Shown piece by piece: positions 12,201 to 21,200 of a stretch of 64,000 nt of DNA (position 1 is its first letter; each line of letters begins with the position of its first letter). The position numbers and the translations under genes are program-made. Under the pieces are notes generated by a model, which saw only the letters and a list, made by a program, of their open reading frames with translations, had not been told where the DNA came from and ran no database searches. This DNA is from Fragum whitleyi (Eukaryota; Mollusca; Bivalvia; Cardiida; Cardiidae), in assembly GCA_948146395.1 (NCBI GenBank), contig OX411544.1:37220457-37284456 (forward strand), read 5' to 3'.

Positions 12201-15200
12201 TCCCCCCCCCCTTCCCCCTCCTTCCCATTGTATCCCTTCCCTTTAATAGAGTATATTGTGTACTGAAAGACTACCGGTATTAAAAAAGAAATGAAGAAAA
12301 TTGGAATATTTAAGAAAATTTAATGAAAAAGTCAAAGAAAACAGTAAATCAACTGCACTCAGACTGTATTATGCTCATATATCTTAGAGTTCCAAGGACA
12401 GCACTGCATGTATTGTCAACTTTTATAGGTCTCTATTTAATAATGTATACAAGGAATTTTTAAAATCCTTAGGAAGTCCTTGTATGACTGAGGAAGGCTC
12501 CGGCTCCTGAAATGAGTAAAGCTAGATTACAGTTATTTTGAATTTCTAATGTGTTCACAAAGCCTTCTCAATATCTTATTTCCCCCAAAAAATATCTCCA
12601 AGAGCATTATTTTATTCTACAATGACCATTTACCGAATTTATAAGTTGATAACTAGCTTGTTGGGAAAATCCAGTTATAGGACTTTTAGCACTTTGATTT
12701 TACAAGTTTTTTTTTTCATTTCTTTTTTTATATATCTATTTCCCATATCAATTCCTATGACCTTATTTAGAATAATAGAATTTATCTTGATTTCAATTCT
12801 TGAAAGAAAAAAAAATAATTATAAGAAAAAAAATGTTCTGGGTTGAACATATCAGGGTACGAATCTAGTTAAGAAATGGCGTCCGCGGGGAGAATTATCA
12901 AAAGTTTTGTTTCAATCTTCTTACTAGAATTAGATGCAATGTCCTTATAAATTGGATAGTAAGCTTGAGGTAAGTGAATTTTGAACAGACAGGCTGTCTG
13001 CGATGTGTCTTATTTCGCCTAATTCTCGGCAGTAGAAAGATCGCGAAAACTGTAGCCTATATACTTGCCGATCTTTTGTTTGATTTAATCAAAATTCACA
13101 TTGGAACATAAAGGTAAATGTGGTTTCACTTGAGCAAATAGTTGTGGAAATGATTTTTCCATTGTTTCCGGTAGATCTCGGTAAAAATTGGCAATTTTCG
13201 GTAAATGAAGTGGACATTTAATAGACTGGTTCTGCTGTCGACTCATGTATGAGGCTTTTATGATAGTCGAGAGTGGGACCAGTCTAGACATTTAATTGAC
13301 CATTTTCGTATTGGTACCCATCCGTTATTCTCTGTTACCAGAAGTGCGGAACCAGTGAAAATCAACCAACTGTGAAGAAAAAATCGATAATCACTAATTA
13401 GTAAGGGTTTTATCAATTAGGGACACTGTGTAATTGACAGTATACAACTTCCCATAAAGCAATTATGTAATGACCGCGTGTCTGCAATCAGTTTTATTGC
13501 TTGTTTTGACCCTTTGTTCAGACAGAAACTAAGCTGTATCGGCCACCAAATTTAAGCGTATCGGCGTTCATAAGGTGTATCGGCAACCTTTTAAATTTCT
13601 TGAAGGCGTATCGGGGCCGATACGTCATAAGGGCCTGGGGAGAACGGGGTACGGACAAAAGCCCACTAGGTCAAAAGCCCACTGGGACAAAACCCCAGCG
13701 GACAAAAGCCCACTGGACAAAAGCCCACCCAACATAGGACAAAAGCCCACTCAACATATAAACTATTCATATGAGTAAGTCTTGACCAAATTTCGTTTTC
13801 TTTTGTTTTTGAATTTTATTTATATTGAATTTAACAGCATTCCAATTAAATTTTGTCTACTGTCTACCTTAATGACTTTAATTCAGCAAATTCCAAATTG
13901 AACATGAATCAGAAGCTCATCAAATTATAATAAAATTGAATTATTGTTAGACTTTTTGTTTGTTTGCCAAATGAAATATTATCCATTGAAAATAGTAATA
14001 TGTTTTGTTTTTACTTTTTCTATGATTTATTGAGAATGTGGCATTTATGTATGATTAAGTTTTTTTTTAATCTTTTAATCTTTTTAATTAAATATTTAAT
14101 TATCTGTATAAGAGTATTGGGGTAGATAAAAGTATGTAACACCTATATGACATCTACTCTACTTCAACACTATATGACACCACACCTTGTATATATTGGG
14201 GGAGATAAAAGTATGTAACGCCTATATGACATCTACTCTTCTTCAACACTTTATGACACCACACCTTGTATATCTGTAACTTGTCAAATTCAAATTGTAG
14301 ACAGAATGGAAAAATGATACAATAAGGTGTCAAACACATAATATACACAGAAAAAAAGAAGCCATTGCCAAGAGTAACCAAATGAAAATTTAAAACATTC
14401 TACTACACTAAAATATATACTGAGTGGGCTTTTGTCCTATAGGGGGTGGGGTTATGTCCCAGTGGGCTTTTGTCCGCTGGGGTTTTGACTCAGTGGGCTT
14501 TTGACCTAGTGGGCTTTTGTCCTACACTCGGGGAGAACAATGTATGCCCCCGTATCGAGAGATCGGGGGCATATTGTTTTACTCATGTCCGTCTGTCCGT
14601 CTGTCCGTCTGTCCGTCCGTCTGTCCGTCCGTCCGTCTGTCCGAAAACTTAACCTGAAAACTTAACCTTGCCAATATCTTCAAGCCTATTCAAGATACAA
14701 AGCTTATATTTGGCATGATGATAGATCTCAATGATCCGCATCCGCTGGTACCAAAGTCAAGGTCATGTGACAAGGTCAAGGTCAAACTTTGAAAAAACTT
14801 AACCCGAAAACTTAACCTTGCCAATATCTTCAAGCCTATTCAAGATACAAAGCTAATATTTGGCATGATGATAGATCTCAATGATCTGCATCCGCTGGTA
14901 CCAAAGTCAAGGTCATGTGACATGGTCAAGGTCATCTGTCAAGGTCAAACTTTGAAAAAAAATGCCGTTACGGGGGCATTCGTGTTTCACAAACACATCT
15001 TGTTCTTTTTGTTTTTATAGTGGTTTTTTGAATCATTTTCTCAGAATGTAACTATTATCAATCAAACTTCATTGGTATGATCCTTGGGTGACCCATTATC
15101 ATGCAGCCAAACAATTGTGATCGGATTAGAAATATATCTTTTATGGGTGGAGGTCATTTCTCTATATGTTATATAGTGGAAACTTTGAAAATCATTTTCA

Positions 15201-18200
15201 ACACCAGTAGAACCCAAAATATTTAAAAATCTAGTCAAAACTTTGATTAGAAAAAGTGTTTATTTTCAGTGAGTTTGAGAAGAAGACTGGTAGAAAGAAG
15301 GAAGACAGCAGTAGTGATGAAGATGATGATGATGATGAGAGTATGACAATGGGTGGCGAGGATTTGATAGAGGCTCTATCTGATGAGGAACTTGATTTAG
15401 ATGATGAGGAAATGGCAGAGGCATTTAAAGGTAATTTTAAGAGTGAAACTAGTGTGACAATGGGAGGAGATGAATTGGCAGTGGCTCTGTCTGATTAGGA
15501 GATAGATTTGGAAGATGAAGTCAGGCTGACGCATTTAAAGGTAATATTAAGAGTGATTTTATTGGAACAAGGAGAGGAAAGGTAGAGGCTCTTTCTGATG
15601 AGGAAATAAACTAGGACTATGAAGAAATTGCTGAGGCATTTAAGGGTAATGATTAGAGTGACTCTTGTATAACTAAAGGTGATGAATTGGAAGAGATTCA
15701 CTCTGAAGAGGCAATAGATCTGGACGATAAAGAGATGGCTGTTGCATTTAAAGGTAAAAATTTACATTGTTTTGGACAAAACTTCTGTAAGTGCCAATAT
15801 ATTTATTGGCATTAAGTGATTGTAGTGTAAAAATAGTAGAGGAAGAATTGGCAGCATCCCTCTCTGACGAGGAAATAGATTTGGACGATGAAGAAATGGT
15901 TGAGGCATTAAAAGGTCATATAAAGGGTGACACTAGTGTAACAACGGTAGAGAAAGAATTAGCAGCAGCCCTCTCTGACGAGGAATTAAATTTGGATGAT
16001 TAAGAAATTGCTGAGCTTTTTAAAAGTAAAATTAAGGGTGACTCTTCTTTAACAATAGGTAGAAAGAATTGACAGAGATGCACTCTGAAGAGGTAATGAG
16101 TCTGGGCAACAAAGAACTGGCTGATGCATGTAAGGCAAATTTAGGGAATGTCAGCACAGAACTTTTGAAAGTGCCTATATATTTATAGGCACTTATAATG
16201 GTTTTGTACTGATTGTTTGATTAAGAGTGATTGTAGTGTAACATTGGGAGGAGAGAAATTGGCAGGGCTCTGTCTGATGAGGAAATAGATTTGGACAATG
16301 GGTATATGACTATTTTCATTGGTCCCTTGAATTTGAGTATTGTTATAGCAGATTTTGATATGGCATTGTATTGAATAACTGTTTTTATGCCCCCGATAGG
16401 GAGGCATAATAAATTTGACTTGTCCGTCCGTCCGTCCGTCCGTCTGTCCGTCCGTCCGTCCGTCATTCCGTCCAAAAACTTTAACATTGGCCATAACTTC
16501 CTTATTACTATCAAAGCGGTGTCGGGGGCATTGTCATCTTACAGTGACAGCTCTTGTTAATTTCAGACAAGATGGAGGGTTTACTTGGTGTAGATCTAGA
16601 AGACACAGATGAAGAGGAAGAAGAGGAGGTTGATCTGGATGAGACAGTTGGTGATGATGATCAGGATAATGAAATGGACTTTTTTGATGAAGAAGACGTT
16701 TCATTCTCTGATGATGATCAAGGTGAGTTATATCATTTTTGTACCCCTTACCATCAGTAGAAGAGGGGTATATTGGTTTCATCATGTCTGTCTGTTTGTC
16801 CATCTGTAAGTCTGTAGACATTTTCATTTTTGAACTCTTGACTCAAGAATGAAGTGACCTAAATTATCAGACTTGATACATTTATTGCCCTTGATATGAC
16901 AAGTGCTATTTTGATTTTGGGTCTTAAAGGTAAAGGTCACAATTGGACTTGTCCATAAATGTTTCCGGAAGTGGGACATAGGGTTTGTTGGGTGTTGGGG
17001 GTAACTATCCACTATACAATAGATCTAGTTAGCTGTTTTTAGAAAAATATTGAGCAATTGCTGTTGCTTTGGTGTTGTTGTTGTGGTAATTATCAATGTG
17101 TGATATATTTAAAAAACTTAAGGCATTCACTTGAAACTTGACATACCATTCTATTAAATGGAATAAAGCTAAATACATTTTGAGCGAATTGTGCCGCTTT
17201 TTACCGTGATTACTATTTATCCACTTACCAGCACCAAACTCCTGAACACAGGCAACCTGTGGTAGTGCTCTTGTTATCATTTGAGCAAATGTTTGACATT
17301 TTCAACAAATCACATGTGCAACATGAAATGTCTGGGTCTTAATTTTGCGCTCAGTATAGATACCCACTGACCCAAAGTAAATTTAGACAATCTGTGAATA
17401 TTCCAAATGCAGTTTGAAATGTCTGCTTTTGGCACAAATAACAATGTTGAAAATGTCATGCACAGGCTCATTTTGTACAGTACAGTAAAACTTGTGTTAA
17501 GTGACCACTAAGAGGACCATCAAAAATCAGAGGTTAATAGGAGTGGTGGCTTTATACAAAATATCATGATAAATATGACAGTTCATCTTGATAGCATATA
17601 GCTTGTCGGTCAAGTCGCACTGAATCCTATGATGTTCAAATGGGCAATTCTAATGGGCTCCAAAACAAAAGATTCAATAATAGCTAATATTTCATAAAGA
17701 ATGTCCTCTTTTATCACAAATTTTGCTTACTTCGAAGGGACTTTCTATGGTGGTCGCTTGATAAAATTGGTTGCATAATAGACATGGTGCCGCGAGCAAT
17801 ATCAATGTATTAAAGTTAAAGAAGACCCTACATCTTTTGTAATATTGTCCAACACCTCAATAATATTGTCAAACAATTTGATTGACAATAATATTGATGT
17901 GTTACGGTGGTATTGAAAAATCTTTTGATTTTATTGTCAATAACATTGATGGTGTAAAGATAACTGAGCCTGAGTTTCCAACAATTTGAAGAGTCCCAAT
18001 TAGAGAGACATTGCGCAGCCTAGACAGCTACATAATGCAATATGAATATTTCCTTGGCACTTGGTGAGACCTTATCTATCTACAGAGAATAAAGCAGACT
18101 ATTGTCAGACTGTGCGAATGAGAATAATCATGGCTTGAATGATGCAACATACTAAATGTCAGAAAACATTTTTCAAATGGGAGACCTTGAATGTGTCCAT

Positions 18201-21200
18201 TTGATTTTGTAAGTGTTAACTTAACCCTTTCCTGTTTTACAAAATTTTGGACCTGTCCAAATTCAAAGGTTTTGCAGACGAAAATTTAAGTGGATTTAAC
18301 TTGAAAAATAACCATTCAGTAGGGTAGAAAATAGTGTGGAAAAAGAAGGAATTGCTTGTCAGAAGCAATTTCTTCTTTTTTCACAATGTTTTCTCAATCA
18401 TAAAATCACAGGCACGTAAAAAGCAGGGATTAAACAGCAAAGGGTTAAATGAAGATATTGGCTTGTATGCTTTTGCTTTTTACAGCCTTTTACATAATTA
18501 ACTGTTGCACAAGACTTTGTCTACAGTGATTTAATCTGGTTCTTTTGCAGATGAGTTTTCAGAGTTGTTATCCAAGAATAAACCACAGAAGAGGAAAAAT
18601 CCACCAACAACAAAAGCTGATAAAAATAACAAGAAGGGAAGGTATGCATCAGATTATTTGTGGGCATAGATGTTTTATACAATATAAAAAAAAATGTTTG
18701 TTGAAATGGTAAAAAAAAAAATCAAAAAGACAGGTAAAAGTAAAGTATTCTGATACTTGGTATCTGGTCAGCATAAGTGTCCTCTTAATTTTATATGAAC
18801 CTGTGCTTGGCATTTCCAACAAGTCCAAATGTATGCCAAGAAAAGACTCTGGTCAGCCTGTGCATCCACACAGTCTGACCAAAGTCTTCAATTTGGGCTC
18901 TGTTGAGCTAGAATCGCATCTTAAGACATCAAGGTAACCTTAAAATTGCCATGTGTGCCAATAGAAGCTGCAAAATGTTTACATTTCATGCACATGTCAT
19001 TTTGTTGGAAATGTCATACAAAGGCTCATATCTTGGTTGTTGTTCATATGCGCAGTCATCAGGCCAATCTTCAAAATGAGACCACCCCACTAGTATGACC
19101 ACTTTCAAAGGTACCATGAGTGGTCTCACAAGAGAGGCTTTACTGTTTCTGAAACTAAGGTAATTGTGTTGCTTTGGTTAACAATGGAGCCATTTTCCTG
19201 GGCATGTTAGAACTTCTACACTTTGTTATTACATGTACCACGAGAAAAAACTAAGAATTTGGCACATACATGGGGGCCCAGACTTCCAAAATTCAATATT
19301 TAATTCTAGGGGAATAGGCATTTTCTCAAAAAGTTGAAGAGTCCAGCCCAAAATTTCTAGGGGTCATGGATGACTGGGCCTATTCTAGCCATTTCCCTGC
19401 AAACCAAAATAGTAAGTATTGACCTGAAACTAACATGGGTATTAATGACCTTTTGTCAGAATAATGTATATGTACCTTTTACTTCTAATTTTTGTCAAAC
19501 AAACATTCATGTGAGATTTTTATCTCCTTAAATGTTTTTTTGGTTTTTTATCGAGGAATAATGGTAGATTATCAATTTGATAAACTCACAGCTTTACCAG
19601 TGAAATTATCAAAAACTTATACCCCACTTTCCTTCATTTCAACCTATTTAACATCATCTAGGCAGAGCCCCAAAAGTGACGTCATCAGGATTGCTCAATA
19701 GAAATCACATGCAAAATGATGCAATTTAAGAAATATTGAACTATAATTTTTATACGCCCGTCGAAGACGGGACGTATTATGGGATCACCCGTGGCGTCCG
19801 GCGTCCGGTTGTCTGGCCGTCCGGGTGTCCGGCGGCGTCCACTTCTTTGTCCGGAGCATAACTCTGTCACTTGAAGTCCGATTGACTTCAAACTTGGCAA
19901 TTATATTCTTCTCATTATTGCGGAGTGCAGTGCACAAGAACCATAACTCTACCTGGCCTATTTTTTGAGTTATTGCCCTTTGTTGTTTTTCAGACTTGAA
20001 TCTTGTCCGGAGTATATCTCTTAAAGTATTATAGCTAGGATCATGAAACTTCATGGGTGTATAGACCTCACCAAGGGGGAGTGCAGTGCACAAGAACCAT
20101 AACTCTACCTGGCCTATTTTTTGAGTTATTGCCCTTTGTCGTTTTTCAGACTTGAATCTTGTCCGGAGTATATCTCTTAAAGTATAATAGCTAGGATCAT
20201 GAAACTTCATGGGTGTATAGATCTCACCAAGGGGGAGTGCAGTGCACAAGAACCATAACTCTACCTGGCCTATTTTTTGAGTTATTGCCCTTTGTTGTTT
20301 TTCATACTAGAATATTGTCCGGAGTATATCTCTTAAAGTATAAAAGCTAGGATCATGAAACTTCATGGGTGTATAGATCTCACCAAGGGGGAGTGCAGTG
20401 CACAAGAACCATAACTCTACCTGGCCTATTTTTTGAGTTATTGCCCTTTGTTGTTTTTCATACTAGAATCTTGTCCGGAGTATATCTCTTAAAGTATAAA
20501 AGCTAGGATCATGAAACTTCATGGGTGTATAGATCTCACCAAGGGGGAGTGCAGTGCACAAGAACCATAACTCTACCTGGCCTATTTTTTGAGTTATTGC
20601 CCTTTGTTGTTTTTCATACTAGAATATTGTCCGGAGTATATCTCTTAAAGTATAAAAGCTAGGATCATGAAACTTCATGGGTGTATAGATCTCACCAAGG
20701 GGGAGTGCAGTGCACAAGAACCATAACTCTACCTGGCCTATTTTTTGAGTTATTGCCCTTTGTTGTTTTTCAGAATTGAATCTTGTCCGGAGTATATCTG
20801 TAAAAGTATTATAGCTAGAATCATGAAACTTCATGGGTGTATAGATCTCACCAAGGGGAGGTGCAGTGCACAAGAACCATAACTCTACCTGGCCTATTTT
20901 TTGAGTCATTGCCCTTTGTTGTTTTTCAGACTTGAATCTTGTCCGGAGTATATCTCTACAAGTATAATAGCTAGGATCATGAAACTGCATGGGTGTATAG
21001 ATCTAACCAAGGGGTAGTGCAGTGTACAATAACCATAATTCTACCTGGCCTATTTTTTGAGTTATTGCCCTTTGTCGTTTTTCAGACTTGAATCTTGTCC
21101 GGAGTATATCTGTAAAAGTATAATAGCTAGGATAATGAAACTACATGGGTGCAAAAAATATTCATTCAAAATAACCTCAGTTCTATTCAAACCCCCAGTT

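Larger units (their letters stand above)
11915..15004 (+). mobile_element. Family B Helentron-like element, split by a hAT-like insertion
   Basis: The left tip TTTTTATGC is at 11914-11922; the rest resumes at 14543 (TATGCCCCCGTATCG). X = ATGCCCCCGTA pairs locally with CGGGGGCAT and again with TTACGGGGGCAT at about 14968-14979. It ends with the hairpin GTGTTT-CAC-AAACAC and ATCTTGTT (15004). The body holds (TCCG/TCTG)n and two roughly 120-bp repeats with AAGGTCAAGGTCA motifs. Confidence 0.78.
11223..15200 (+). mobile_element. Family A variant (A3), interrupted by a nest of elements
   Basis: Starts TAGCTCCACTGGCCAAGGGC. Units of about 165 bp carry ATGGGCGGAGGTCATTT landmarks at 11571, 11737 and 11902, and the next at 15145. 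The 3243-bp gap between the last two equals one unit plus about 3.08 kb of inserted material. The 3' terminus is not recognisable. Confidence 0.75.
15431..16300 (+). pseudogene. Array of decayed copies of the CEBPZ acidic exon
   Basis: The SDEE-encoding core starts at 15379 in the exon and recurs at 15490, 15594, 15702, 15863, 15974, 16084 and 16273. Spacings are 111, 104, 108, 161, 111, 110 and 189 bp. The two long spacings are explained by small palindromes inserted between units (about 15782-15826 and 16154-16213). Several copies carry in-frame stops (for example TAG after LSD near 15494 and in the copy after 15594) or frame changes. The stretch 15833-16002 remains open and encodes two further acidic repeats before a stop. 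Most copies retain the AAAGGTAA donor-like end. Units are best read as tandem exon duplications decaying inside the intron; use of some as alternative exons is not excluded. Confidence 0.8.

Noticed and set aside
12622..12846. Hydrophobic 74-codon frame (FFISFFIYLFP)
   Set aside because: T-rich sequence inside the hAT-like element gives Phe/Leu/Ile-rich translations by chance.
14580..14645. Coding (SVRPSVCPS)n peptide frames, also at 16410-16480 and 51430-51520
   Set aside because: Translations of (TCCG/TCTG)n microsatellite in the family B and F heads.
19785..20990. Long open frames on - strand (154 and 123 codons)
   Set aside because: They run through the 156-bp array; 156 is a multiple of 3, so a stop-free unit stays open when repeated. 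The protein just repeats the unit and has no domain.
19922..21014. CRISPR-like array
   Set aside because: The whole 156-bp unit repeats with no unique spacers, in a eukaryotic transposon.
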